NCBI RefSeq assembly: GCF_000513095.1
Contig: NZ_BAUT01000040.1
Location: forward strand, 1-36,630
DNA from: Halalkalibacter wakoensis JCM 9140
GTDB lineage: Bacteria; Bacillota; Bacilli; Bacillales; Bacillaceae_D
DNA: 36,630 nucleotides
Direction: 5' to 3'
A program made the position numbers and the translations under genes. Under the pieces are notes generated by a model. It was not told the origin of the DNA, searched no databases, and saw nothing but the letters and a program-made list of their open reading frames with translations. Of the stretch, positions 1 through 8,039 are shown piece after piece (positions within the stretch are counted from its first letter, which is position 1; each line of letters begins with the position of its first letter).

Positions 1-27
1 GCGGCAGTTAGGCACTTTTTCAGTGGC
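1..27 (-). repeat. Truncated end of an E-type repeat element at the window edge
   Basis: The first bases match the end of element E2 (10035-10061): the same GCGGCAGTTAG followed by the terminal inverted repeat GCACTTTTTCAGTGGC. The rest of the element lies outside the window. The flank to the right is not A-repeat sequence, unlike the three internal copies, although the CTC that follows the terminus is shared with the corresponding end of E1. Confidence 0.8.
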
Positions 28-97
28 CTCACTACTATTCTAGATTTTTATGCCTTTTTTCTACATTCTTTTTGACAGGTTGTCGGAAGGGTGTCCC

Positions 98-126
98 TTG
101 TAAGGCAAGTCGTTACCTGATAAAAT
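98..126 (+). promoter_or_regulatory. Probable sigma-A promoter of secA
   Basis: TTGTAA (98-103), a 17-bp spacer and TAAAAT (121-126) match a vegetative promoter and lie about 70 bp before the chosen secA start. A TTGACA at 72-77 has no -10 box at a suitable distance. Confidence 0.55.
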
Positions 127-194
127 TAAGGTTAGTGAAAAAGCGTCATGCTCGTGATGGAATGGGACGAGCTGAAAAAGAAAGGGCGAATTTG

Positions 195-2705
195 ATGTTA
201 GGTTTATTAAAAAAAGTGATCGGTGATCCGAGTCAACGACAATTAAAGAAAAATGAAAAGCTCGTTGACCAAATTGAAGCATTAGCATCAGACATGTCGA
301 AGCTATCAGATGATGGCCTTCGCCAAAAGACTACCGAATTTAAAGAGCGTTATCAAAAAGGAGAAACGCTTGAAGATCTTTTAGTAGAAGCATTTGCTGT
401 TGTCCGTGAAGCGTCAACACGTGTTTTACATATGACTCCATATCCGGTTCAGTTGCTTGGGGCGATTGCGCTTCACCAAGGAAACATAGCCGAAATGAAA
501 ACAGGGGAAGGAAAAACGCTCGTTGGGACGATTGCGGTTTATTTAAATGCGCTCACTGAAAAAGGCGTTCATATCGTAACGGTCAATGAATATCTAGCTC
601 GTCGTGACTGCGAGATTATGGGGGAGTTGTTTCAATTCCTTGGTTTGACAGTTGGTTTAAATGCGAATGAGCTTTCAAAAGAGGAAAAGCGCGAGGCTTA
701 TTTAGCCGATGTCACGTATAGTACGAACAATGAATTAGGGTTTGATTACCTGCGTGATAACATGGTGCTTTATAAAGAGCAAATGGTTCAGCGTCCTCTT
801 CATTTTGCCCTTGTCGATGAAGTTGACTCCATTTTAGTTGATGAAGCACGTACCCCACTTATTATTTCTGGTTCCGTTGAACGTTCGACTCAGTTGTATC
901 AGCAAGCAAACTCGTTTATTCGTATTTTGAAAAATGAGGAAGATTACACGTTTGATGAAAAAACGAAGAATGTGCAGCTAACAGAAGATGGTGTTAACAA
1001 AGCGGAGCGTGCGTTTGGAATCGACAATTTATACGATTCGAAGCATGTTCAATTAAACCATCATTTAAATCAATCATTAAAGGCACATGTTGTGATGCAT
1101 CGTGACTCTGATTATGTAGTGGAAGACGGAGAAGTGGTCATCGTTGACCAATTTACTGGGCGTTTAATGAAAGGTCGTCGTTATAGCGACGGACTTCACC
1201 AAGCAATTGAGGCAAAAGAGGGCTTGTTCATTCAGAAAGAGAGCATGACTCTTGCTTCGATTACGTTCCAAAACTATTTCCGTAAATATCAAAAACTTGC
1301 CGGGATGACCGGTACGGCGAAAACAGAGGAAGAAGAGTTCCGTAACATTTATGGCATGGATGTTATGGTCATTCCGACAAACAAACCGATTGCTCGTGAT
1401 GATAAGGCTGATTTGATTTTTAAAACAATGGAAGCAAAATTCAAAGCGGTTGTAAATGAAATTGAAGAGCTATATAAAAAGGAACAGCCCGTTCTTGTTG
1501 GTACGGTGAGTGTTGAGACGTCCGAGCTCGTTTCGAAAATGTTAACGAAGCGAAAAGTGCCTCACCATGTCTTAAATGCGAAAAACCATGAAAAAGAAGC
1601 AGAAATCATTGAACATGCGGGTCATAAAGGTGCGGTTACGATCGCAACGAACATGGCTGGTCGTGGTACGGATATTAAATTAGGACCTGGTGTTCTAGAT
1701 CTTGGTGGTTTGCACGTCCTTGGGACAGAGCGTCACGAGTCACGTCGAATTGATAATCAGTTGCGAGGTCGTTCTGGTCGTCAAGGAGACCCGGGTTCAA
1801 CGCAGTTCTATTTATCAATGGAAGATGAGTTAATGCGTCGATTTGGTTCCGATAATATGAGAAACATGATGGAGCGTCTTGGCATGGAAGAAGACCAACC
1901 GATTGAAAGTAAATTGGTTTCACGTGCGGTAGAGACGGCTCAGAAGCGTGTGGAAGGGAACAACTTTGATGCGCGTAAACAAATTCTTCAGTATGATGAT
2001 GTTATGCGCGAGCAACGTGAAATCATTTACAAGCAGCGTATGGAAGTGCTTGAATCAGAAAACTTACGTGAAATCGTAGAGAAAATGATCAAATCTGTGA
2101 TTGAGCGTACCGTTCAGCTTCATACACCAGAAAGCGAAGTTCCAGAAGATTGGGATCTAGCCGCGATTGTGAATTACTTGAAGGCGAATTTGCTGAATGA
2201 GGATGATTTAACGGAAAAAGAATTAAAAGGCAAAGAGCCTGAAGAAATGATTGAATTAATCGTCGAGAAAGTAATTGCCAATTACAATGAAAAAGAAGAG
2301 CAGTTCACACCTGATCATATGCGTGAATTCGAGAAGGTTATTATGCTTCGTACGGTTGACCGTAAGTGGATGAATCACATTGATCAGATGGATCAGCTTC
2401 GCCAAGGAATTCATTTACGTGCGTACGGGCAAAATGATCCGCTTCGTGAATATCGATTTGAAGGCTTTGAAATGTTCGAGGCAATGGTCGACTCGATTGA
2501 AGAAGAAGTGGCGATGTACATCATGAAGGCACAAGTCCAGCAGAACTTGCAGCGTCAAGAAGTGGCTCAAGGAAAAGCGATGCAACAAAGCGATAAAGCA
2601 GAGCCGAAAAAGAAAACACCCGTCCGTAAAGGTGTTACAGTAGGTCGAAATGATCCTTGTACGTGTGGAAGTGGAAAGAAATACAAAGCTTGTTGTGGAC
2701 AATAA
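195..2705 (+). CDS. secA: Preprotein translocase ATPase SecA
   Basis: ATP-driven motor that pushes unfolded preproteins through the SecYEG channel, working at the inner face of the membrane. The 836-residue product is close to B. subtilis SecA (841). Visible parts are the Walker A motif MKTGEGKT at residues 101-108, Walker B DEVD at 208-211, and the second nucleotide-binding fold with [12 protein letters not shown] and [17 protein letters not shown]. The C-terminal zinc site [13 protein letters not shown] is complete. The frame is open upstream to 72, but the family N-terminus is MLGLLKK, so the ATG at 195 is chosen; the ribosome site AAAGGG lies a few bases ahead. A sigma-A-like promoter lies at 98-126. 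secA is followed by prfB, the standard Bacillus order. Identification is certain. Confidence 0.98.
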   Translation: MLGLLKKVIGDPSQRQLKKNEKLVDQIEALASDMSKLSDDGLRQKTTEFKERYQKGETLEDLLVEAFAVVREASTRVLHMTPYPVQLLGAIALHQGNIAEMKTGEGKTLVGTIAVYLNALTEKGVHIVTVNEYLARRDCEIMGELFQFLGLTVGLNANELSKEEKREAYLADVTYSTNNELGFDYLRDNMVLYKEQMVQRPLHFALVDEVDSILVDEARTPLIISGSVERSTQLYQQANSFIRILKNEEDYTFDEKTKNVQLTEDGVNKAERAFGIDNLYDSKHVQLNHHLNQSLKAHVVMHRDSDYVVEDGEVVIVDQFTGRLMKGRRYSDGLHQAIEAKEGLFIQKESMTLASITFQNYFRKYQKLAGMTGTAKTEEEEFRNIYGMDVMVIPTNKPIARDDKADLIFKTMEAKFKAVVNEIEELYKKEQPVLVGTVSVETSELVSKMLTKRKVPHHVLNAKNHEKEAEIIEHAGHKGAVTIATNMAGRGTDIKLGPGVLDLGGLHVLGTERHESRRIDNQLRGRSGRQGDPGSTQFYLSMEDELMRRFGSDNMRNMMERLGMEEDQPIESKLVSRAVETAQKRVEGNNFDARKQILQYDDVMREQREIIYKQRMEVLESENLREIVEKMIKSVIERTVQLHTPESEVPEDWDLAAIVNYLKANLLNEDDLTEKELKGKEPEEMIELIVEKVIANYNEKEEQFTPDHMREFEKVIMLRTVDRKWMNHIDQMDQLRQGIHLRAYGQNDPLREYRFEGFEMFEAMVDSIEEEVAMYIMKAQVQQNLQRQEVAQGKAMQQSDKAEPKKKTPVRKGVTVGRNDPCTCGSGKKYKACCGQ

Positions 2706-2723
2706 AATAGAAGGAAAGAGGGG

Positions 2724-2765
2724 AGTGCAGGGTCTTTGGGGAATCATCCTTGAGGCTACTGCACT
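2724..2765 (+). other. Inverted repeat between secA and prfB
   Basis: AGTGCAG (2724-2730) pairs perfectly with CTGCACT (2759-2765) across a 28-nt loop. There is no T-run, so it is not a classical terminator. It could be a processing or attenuation structure in a shared secA-prfB transcript. Confidence 0.35.
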
Positions 2766-2783
2766 TCGCTATGAGGTGAGAAG

Positions 2784-3888
2784 ATGGAATTAGTAGAAGT
2801 GAAGCAAGAACTTAGCCAAGTGGCTAAGCGACTAACTGAATTTAGGGGGTCTCTTTGACCTCGATGAGAAGCAAGAACGGATTGCCGAATTAGAGGAAAA
2901 AATGACGGACCCTGATTTTTGGAATGACCAGGACGCAGCGCAAGTTGTCATCAATGAAGCAAATGCATTAAAAGAAAAAGTGAACACATTCTTGGAGATG
3001 GCTGAGCAGTTTGAAGATCTGGAAGTTTCTTATGATTTAGTAAAAGAAGAAGCAGATGAAGACTTGCAAAAAGAGCTTGAAGATGGTGTAAAATCCTTAT
3101 CGAAAGCAGTGAATGTATTCGAGCTTCAAATGTTACTAAGTGAACCATATGATAAAAACAATGCGATTTTGGAACTTCACCCAGGTGCGGGCGGGACAGA
3201 GTCACAAGACTGGGCTTCGATGCTTTTGCGGATGTATACGCGCTGGGCAGAGAGTAAAGATTTCAAAGTCGAGACGATGGATTACTTACCTGGTGATGAA
3301 GCAGGAGTGAAAAGTGTTACGCTTTTAATCAAAGGTCACAATGCCTATGGCTATTTGAAGGCAGAAAAAGGGGTTCACCGTTTAGTACGCATCTCGCCAT
3401 TTGACTCCTCTGGTCGCCGCCATACCTCATTTGTTTCGTGTGAGATTATGCCGGAATTAGATGATAGCGTGGAAATTGATATTTCACCAGAAGATTTAAA
3501 AGTGGATACGTATCGTGCGAGTGGAGCGGGTGGTCAGCACATTAATACAACGGACTCCGCGGTCCGCATTACCCACTTGCCAACGAATACGGTTGTGACG
3601 TGTCAAACAGAGCGTTCGCAAATTAAAAACCGTGAGCGTGCGATGAAAATGATGAATGCGAAGCTTTATCAATTAAAAATTGAAGAGCAGCAAGCCGAGC
3701 TTGACGAAATTCGTGGAGAACAAAAAGAGATTGGCTGGGGAAGTCAGATTCGCTCGTACGTCTTCCACCCGTATAGCATGGTCAAAGACCATCGTACTGG
3801 ATTTGAAATTGGAAACACCAATGGCGTCATGGACGGTGATTTAGACGGATTTATTGATGCGTATTTGCGTCAATCGTTAGGAAAATAA
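2784..3888 (+). CDS. prfB: Peptide chain release factor 2, with programmed +1 frameshift
   Basis: Recognises UGA and UAA stop codons and triggers release of the finished peptide. Translation starts at ATG 2784 behind GAGGTGAG, runs 24 codons to CTT (2853-2855) and meets an in-frame TGA at 2856-2858. Skipping T2856 continues in the +1 frame (GAC CTC GAT) to 3888, giving 367 residues against 366 in B. subtilis. The site is the conserved autoregulatory one: CTT-TGA-C with an internal Shine-Dalgarno-like AGGGGG just upstream (2844-2849). The SPF tripeptide that reads the stop codon ([11 protein letters not shown]) and the catalytic GGQ (SGAGGQHIN) are both present. Low RF2 levels favour the shift, so the gene controls its own output. 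This is not a pseudogene. Confidence 0.97.
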
Positions 3889-3900
3889 ATGAAAGTGAAA

Positions 3901-3927
3901 AGCTGCCTCATGTGAGGTGGCTTTTTT
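3901..3927 (+). terminator. Rho-independent terminator after prfB
   Basis: AGCTGCCTCA and TGAGGTGGCT form a short-loop stem with two G-T pairs, followed directly by a run of T. Confidence 0.85.
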
Positions 3928-3979
3928 CTGTTAGAGGAGAGGCTCTTCTTTATTGCTCTGCAGTGTTAGCGGGGTCTCG

Positions 3980-4008
3980 TTTACAGATTGGGAGCATGGT
4001 GCTATACT
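3980..4008 (+). promoter_or_regulatory. Sigma-A promoter of yvjA
   Basis: TTTACA (3980-3985), an exact 17-bp spacer and TATACT (4003-4008), just after the prfB terminator and before the yvjA ribosome site AAGGAG. Confidence 0.7.
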
Positions 4009-4055
4009 ACGCAAGGATTAATTGGATATTCTAAGAAATAAAGGAGTGAAACTGT

Positions 4056-4931
4056 ATGATGATGCGACCGAGAAGAGGACAGGAGCCACGGAGTACGGCG
4101 ATGCAATCATTAATTGATTATACATATATCCTAGCCGGTGCTGCAATCGTGGCGATTGCCTTTAACCTCTTTTTGTTACCGAACAAAATTGCATCAGGTG
4201 GTGTGAGTGGGGTTAGTACCATTGTGGCCCATGTGTTTGGCGTAGAGCCAGCCTTCACACAGTGGGCGTTAAACATTCCGTTATTTATTTTAGGAATTCT
4301 TCTTTTAGGAGGACTAAAGTACGGAATTAAAACATTGGTTGGTACGCTCTTTTTGCCTCTCGTCGTGTACCTGACACGTGATTGGACAGTCGGGTTTGAA
4401 GATCCCCTTTTAGGTGCCTTATTTGGTGGGATTGGCGTAGGGATGGGGATTGGTCTAGTGTTTCGAGCAAGAGCAAGCACAGGAGGAACGGACCTTGCAG
4501 CGCAAATTATTCAGAAATATACAGGCTTGTCCCTTGGGGCAGCTGTGTTTTTAATGGATGGGCTGATTGTGATTACGTCCGCTTTTACGTTTGGCATTGA
4601 GCTTGCTTTGTATGCCCTGATTAGTTTATTTGTAACTGGAAAAGTTGTCGATATGGTCCAGGTTGGGGTTGGCTATGCGAAGGTGGCCCTTATTATTTCC
4701 AACCACCAAGAAGAAGTTCGCCAAAGCCTCTTAAATGACGTAGACCGTGGTGTCACGAAGTTAAGTGCTTATGGCGGCTATACAGATGAAGAGCGTGACG
4801 TTCTCATGTGTGTCGTTCACCAAACCGAGGTCACGAAATTGAAACAAATTGTCAAAAGTGTTGATCCAAAAGCTTTTGTCATTGTGACGAATGCAACGGA
4901 GGTTCTTGGGGAAGGATTTAAACGAGCCTAA
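4056..4931 (+). CDS. yvjA: YitT-family membrane protein (YvjA-like)
   Basis: Integral membrane protein of the YitT/DUF161 family with a cytoplasmic C-terminal DUF2179 domain; the transported substrate, if any, is not known. The 291-residue product begins with a basic segment (MMMRPRRGQ), then about five or six hydrophobic spans between residues 22 and 195 rich in glycine (IASGGVSGVSTIV, GALFGGIGVGMGIG). A soluble tail of about 85 residues carries the DUF2179 pattern (GVTKLSAYGGYTDEERDVLMCVV). Three ATGs are possible at the start (4056, 4059, 4101); AAGGAG before 4056 favours the first. It has its own promoter and lies between prfB and cccB, as in B. subtilis. Confidence 0.88.
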   Translation: MMMRPRRGQEPRSTAMQSLIDYTYILAGAAIVAIAFNLFLLPNKIASGGVSGVSTIVAHVFGVEPAFTQWALNIPLFILGILLLGGLKYGIKTLVGTLFLPLVVYLTRDWTVGFEDPLLGALFGGIGVGMGIGLVFRARASTGGTDLAAQIIQKYTGLSLGAAVFLMDGLIVITSAFTFGIELALYALISLFVTGKVVDMVQVGVGYAKVALIISNHQEEVRQSLLNDVDRGVTKLSAYGGYTDEERDVLMCVVHQTEVTKLKQIVKSVDPKAFVIVTNATEVLGEGFKRA

Positions 4932-5002
4932 TGAAAAGATTAGGTATATAATCAACTGGAGAATTGCTCCAATATTTTACATATAGAAGGGAGGGCATAT
5001 AA

Positions 5003-5359
5003 ATGAAGAAAATGTTGTTAGCGCTAGGCGTAGTTGTCGCTCTATCTGCATGTGGTGGTGGCGAGGAAGCTGCTCCAGCGGAAGAAACACCTGAAACAGA
5101 TGAAGTAGCAGACGACGCAGTAGAAGAAGAGGTTGCAGGAGATTTTGATGCAACGGCTGCACGTACCACATATGAGGCGAACTGTCTTGCCTGTCACGGC
5201 GGTAACCTTGAGGGTGGCGGTGGTCCTCGTTTAGCAGGAGAAGGGCATACACCTGAACAAATTTACAATGTTATTGTAAATGGACAAGGAACCATGCCAG
5301 CTATTAACATCCCAGAAGAAGACGCAGAAAACTTATCCGCATGGATTGCAGCACAATAA
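5003..5359 (+). CDS. cccB: Lipoprotein cytochrome c551
   Basis: Small membrane-anchored c-type cytochrome that carries electrons on the outer face of the cytoplasmic membrane. The 118-residue precursor has a lipoprotein signal peptide with lipobox LSAC (Cys17 is the lipidated residue). A strongly acidic, Glu/Asp/Ala-rich linker follows (residues 18-49), then a compact haem domain with CLACH at 61-65 and Met98 (GTMP) as the likely sixth ligand. The long acidic linker resembles cytochromes of alkaliphilic Bacillus, where surface acidity is thought to help hold protons; that reading is inference. The ribosome site is GGGAGG, and a strong terminator follows. Confidence 0.92.
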   Translation: MKKMLLALGVVVALSACGGGEEAAPAEETPETDEVADDAVEEEVAGDFDATAARTTYEANCLACHGGNLEGGGGPRLAGEGHTPEQIYNVIVNGQGTMPAINIPEEDAENLSAWIAAQ

Positions 5360-5365
5360 CAAACA

Positions 5366-5403
5366 AAAAGCTTATTCTCATTAGTATGAGGATAAGCTTT
5401 TTT
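5366..5403 (+). terminator. Rho-independent terminator after cccB
   Basis: AAAAGCTTAT-CTCAT pairs with ATGAG-ATAAGCTTTT around a TAGT loop and ends in six T. Confidence 0.92.
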
Positions 5404-5445
5404 GCATGAAAAAAGACGCGCTAACAATGATATCTCTCATAATGG

Positions 5446-6109
5446 CGCTGGAAGGAAGCCGCTCGCTTTGCGCCAGTGGGGTATCGCCCTACCTCTATTT
5501 GAGGCCACTGAAAAAGTGCCTAACTGCCGCAGGGAAATGACACTCCGCTTTCCGCGGGTGCCCGGTGAGCCTCCTCGGCTGTCGCCTGCGGGGTCTCACA
5601 CGTGGGTCACTGCTCCCGCAGGAGTCTCCGTGTCATTCCCCTGCTAGGGTTACTTTTGCTTATCTGTTACGCTTACTCTTCTACGATTTGACATTATTTT
5701 CTCTTTTAGGTATGGGATTTGAGCGATTTGTGGTTCAACATCAGAGATCACTAGTTGGAAACAAACGGCAGTACGATTGATTGTGATCAAACAGAAATAC
5801 AGTCAGGTGATGATAAGCCTTGGCTTTTTTCTATAAAACGACAAAGTACATTACCGATCTGATCTCTAATTTATCTGCAACGTCATAAGACTTTTTTTCT
5901 TGAAATTTTCTATCGTTCCTCTAAAAAAGCGGACGGGATGGGGGGCCGACTCCTGCAGGAGGGAAGGGCAGGTTGAAATCCACCGGCGCAGCCGGTTAGT
6001 TCAACGCCCGCCTGCGGGTGTGTGCCCCCCAACCCGGGAGCGAGGGCAAAGCTACTTTTCCAATTACGAAAAAACGAGCACTTTTTCAGTGGCTTCCGCT
6101 TCATTTCAC
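5446..6109 (-). repeat. A-type structured repeat, interrupted by element E1
   Basis: Read on the minus strand, 6109-6094 gives the left end of the A repeat (GTGAAATGAAGCGGAA) and 5500-5446 gives a diverged right half beginning AAATAGAGGTAGGG. Element E1 sits between them. Compared with intact A copies, the segment between the GGAAG box and AAATAGAGG is missing, so this copy has also lost some bases. The surroundings down to 6386 contain no gene. Confidence 0.7.
5504..6093 (+). mobile_element. E1: 590-bp MITE-like element with 16-bp terminal inverted repeats
   Basis: The ends are GCCACTGAAAAAGTGC (5504-5519) and its exact reverse complement (6078-6093). Inside are a C hairpin unit (about 5527-5645), a spacer of about 280 bp, and a B hairpin unit (about 5930-6050). 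C has long complementary ends (AATGACAC with GTGTCATT). B has GGGATGGGGGGC (5935-5946) facing GCCCCCCAACCC (6024-6035), plus an inner CCGGC-gca-GCCGG. The spacer is homologous to those of E2 and E3 but carries extra sequence (about 5745-5860). There is no intact open frame for a transposase, so it would have to be moved in trans if it is mobile. The call of mobile element rests on the inverted repeats and the target-like flanks seen with E2 and E3. Confidence 0.7.
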
Positions 6110-6259
6110 TAAGAGATATATCGTCTTGTGATTATAAAATTATACCGTTCTTCCCTCACACAATTTTACAAAAAACCAAAATCCTCCTTACTAACAACAA
6201 AATGTCGACAAGTGAAATGAAATTGTAACATAAAAGACCATACATTCGTTTCGCTTCAG

Positions 6260-6268
6260 TGTTATAAT
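6260..6268 (+). promoter_or_regulatory. Extended -10 promoter candidate upstream of ftsE
   Basis: TG-T-TATAAT (6260-6268) is a perfect extended -10; no convincing -35 is seen. It lies about 120 bp before ftsE in the AT-rich stretch after element E1. Confidence 0.5.
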
Positions 6269-6386
6269 AATGTAGATTGCGACAAATGGTGCGTTAATCT
6301 ATTAAAATTCAACAAAGATGAATTCATATATGTATCCTAGTCTCGGTGTAAGCATAAATGGAAAAACGCAGGGATGTGATTAGCTA

Positions 6387-7073
6387 GTGATTGAAATGAA
6401 AGATGTTTGGAAGGCTTATCCTAATAACGTTAAGGCGATCAACGGGATATCGATCCGAATCAAAAAAGGAGAATTTGTTTACGTTGTTGGTCCAAGTGGA
6501 GCGGGAAAGTCAACTTTTATTAAATTGATGTACCGTGAAGAAAAACCGACAAAAGGTGACATTTTCATAGATGAAATAAATTTAGCAAAATTAAAAGAAA
6601 GAGCCATTCCAAGTTTGAGACGTCGAATGGGGGTAGTGTTTCAAGATTTTAAATTACTTCCGACTCTAACTGTATTTGAAAACGTGGCATTTGCTCTAGA
6701 AGTGATAGAAGAAAATCCAGCTTCGATTAAACGAAAAGTAATGGATGTTTTAGAAATTGTTAAGTTGAAAAATAAGGCAAGGTCACTACCTCATGAGTTA
6801 TCAGGTGGTGAGCAGCAACGGGTTGCGATTGCAAGAGCGGTTGTAAACAAACCAGAAGTATTGATTGCGGACGAACCAACAGGAAACCTTGACCCGGATA
6901 CAGCTTGGGAAATTATGGACATCTTAGACGATATTAATCATCGAGGGACAACGGTCGTAATGGCAACACATAATAAAGACATCGTAAATACGATTAAAAA
7001 GCGAGTTGTTGCGATTGAAGGTGGACGAGTTGTCCGTGATGAAGTGAGGGGGAGCTACGGCTATGAAGCTTAG
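6387..7073 (+). CDS. ftsE: Cell-division ABC transporter ATP-binding protein FtsE
   Basis: ATPase partner of FtsX. The FtsEX complex does not transport a solute but uses ATP to activate a cell-wall hydrolase outside the membrane. The 228-residue product shows Walker A GPSGAGKST (35-43), Q-loop VFQDFK, ABC signature LSGGEQQR (138-145), Walker B VLIADE and the H-loop ATHNK. The start is GTG at 6387 (protein MIEMKDVWKAYPN), matching B. subtilis FtsE in length. The upstream ATG at 6374 is followed at once by a stop. The last 11 bases overlap ftsX, which implies translational coupling. Confidence 0.96.
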   Translation: MIEMKDVWKAYPNNVKAINGISIRIKKGEFVYVVGPSGAGKSTFIKLMYREEKPTKGDIFIDEINLAKLKERAIPSLRRRMGVVFQDFKLLPTLTVFENVAFALEVIEENPASIKRKVMDVLEIVKLKNKARSLPHELSGGEQQRVAIARAVVNKPEVLIADEPTGNLDPDTAWEIMDILDDINHRGTTVVMATHNKDIVNTIKKRVVAIEGGRVVRDEVRGSYGYEA

Positions 7074-7956
7074 AACCCTAGGACGGCATGTTCGCGAAGG
7101 GACGAAAAACTTAGGACGTAACGGTTGGATGACATTTGCTTCGATTAGTGCAGTAGCCGTGATGCTACTAGTTGTCGGAGTCTTTCTTTTGTTAATTATG
7201 AATGTAAATAATGTCGCTTCAACGATTGAAGACGATGTGGAAATAAAAGTATATATTGAACTAACTGCAACGGAAGAACAGCAAGAAGAATTGTTAACAG
7301 AAATTGAAGAATTGCCGAATATTGAAAGCATTGTTTATGTAGATAAAGAAGAAGGATTAGACCAATTAATCGATAGTTTAAATGAAAGTGGCGAAGTGTT
7401 TGAGTCGATTCGTGAAGAAAATCCTCTCAATGATGCGTTTGTCGTTCGTGCGACGAGCCCGCAATTAACAGAACAAGTAGCTGAAACGATTGAACCACTT
7501 GCCAATGTAGAGCGTGTGAATTACGGAAGAGACTTCATTGAACGACTTTTTGCTGTCACGGATCTTGTCAGAATGATTGGGCTTATACTCGTTGTGGGTA
7601 TGTTGTTTACAGCGATGTTCTTAATTGCCAATACGATTAAAATTACCATTCTCTCAAGAAAAAGAGAGATTCAAATTATGAAACTCGTTGGAGCGACCAA
7701 TGGTTTCATTCGCTGGCCATTTTTTATTGAAGGATTGCTATTAGGAGTCATTGGAGCACTGGTTCCAATTTTGCTCATTGGCTTTGGCTATTCGTATTTA
7801 ATTAATAATTTTGGAGCTCGGATTGAAATTATGTTCTTCTCTTTAGTGTCTCCATTCCCTCTTGTTTGGCAAGTTGCTGCTTTGCTCGTTGCCATTGGAG
7901 CGTTTATTGGTATGTGGGGAAGCATGATGTCGGTCAGAAAGTTCTTGAAAGTATAA
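7063..7956 (+). CDS. ftsX: Cell-division ABC transporter permease FtsX
   Basis: Membrane subunit of FtsEX that relays ATP hydrolysis to an extracellular peptidoglycan hydrolase. The 297-residue product has one N-terminal span (about residues 20-46, MTFASISAVAVMLLVVGV), an extracytoplasmic domain to about residue 165 (acidic, with EDDVEIKVYIELTATEE), and three C-terminal spans. The conserved permease segment REIQIMKLVGATNGFIRWPF lies between spans 2 and 3. It starts inside ftsE. It is followed by an M23 hydrolase gene, a plausible direct partner. Confidence 0.95.
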   Translation: MKLRTLGRHVREGTKNLGRNGWMTFASISAVAVMLLVVGVFLLLIMNVNNVASTIEDDVEIKVYIELTATEEQQEELLTEIEELPNIESIVYVDKEEGLDQLIDSLNESGEVFESIREENPLNDAFVVRATSPQLTEQVAETIEPLANVERVNYGRDFIERLFAVTDLVRMIGLILVVGMLFTAMFLIANTIKITILSRKREIQIMKLVGATNGFIRWPFFIEGLLLGVIGALVPILLIGFGYSYLINNFGARIEIMFFSLVSPFPLVWQVAALLVAIGAFIGMWGSMMSVRKFLKV

Positions 7957-7965
7957 TGGACAGGC

Positions 7966-8004
7966 TCTGAATCTAGTTCCCTTTTAGGGTTTCCTAGATT
8001 CAGA
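7966..8004 (+). terminator. Long hairpin between ftsX and the M23 hydrolase gene
   Basis: TCTGAATCTAG (7966-7976) pairs perfectly with CTAGATTCAGA (7994-8004), and an inner CCCT/AGGG (7979-7989) can also pair. The tail CCGTTCTTT is weak in T, so it may act as an attenuator or partial terminator between ftsEX and the hydrolase gene. Confidence 0.6.
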
Positions 8005-8039
8005 CCGTTCTTTAAATGGATAAAAGGAGGAGCGACTGG

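Noticed and set aside
72-194. N-terminal extension of SecA by 41 residues
   Set aside because: The family N-terminus begins at MLGLLKK (195), the extension is basic and unlike SecA, and it overlaps a likely promoter.
2784-2901. prfB as a pseudogene because of the in-frame TGA
   Set aside because: The TGA is the standard RF2 autoregulatory frameshift site with its internal Shine-Dalgarno.
5504-6093. Known large structured RNA such as OLE, or a group II intron
   Set aside because: The element is repeated in several copies with terminal inverted repeats, has no intron-type domain V or reverse transcriptase, and does not match any signature I can recall.
5402-6228. Several short open frames within element E1 and its flanks
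   Set aside because: They run through hairpin repeats, lack ribosome sites, and parallel frames occur in the other repeat copies only because the DNA is repeated.
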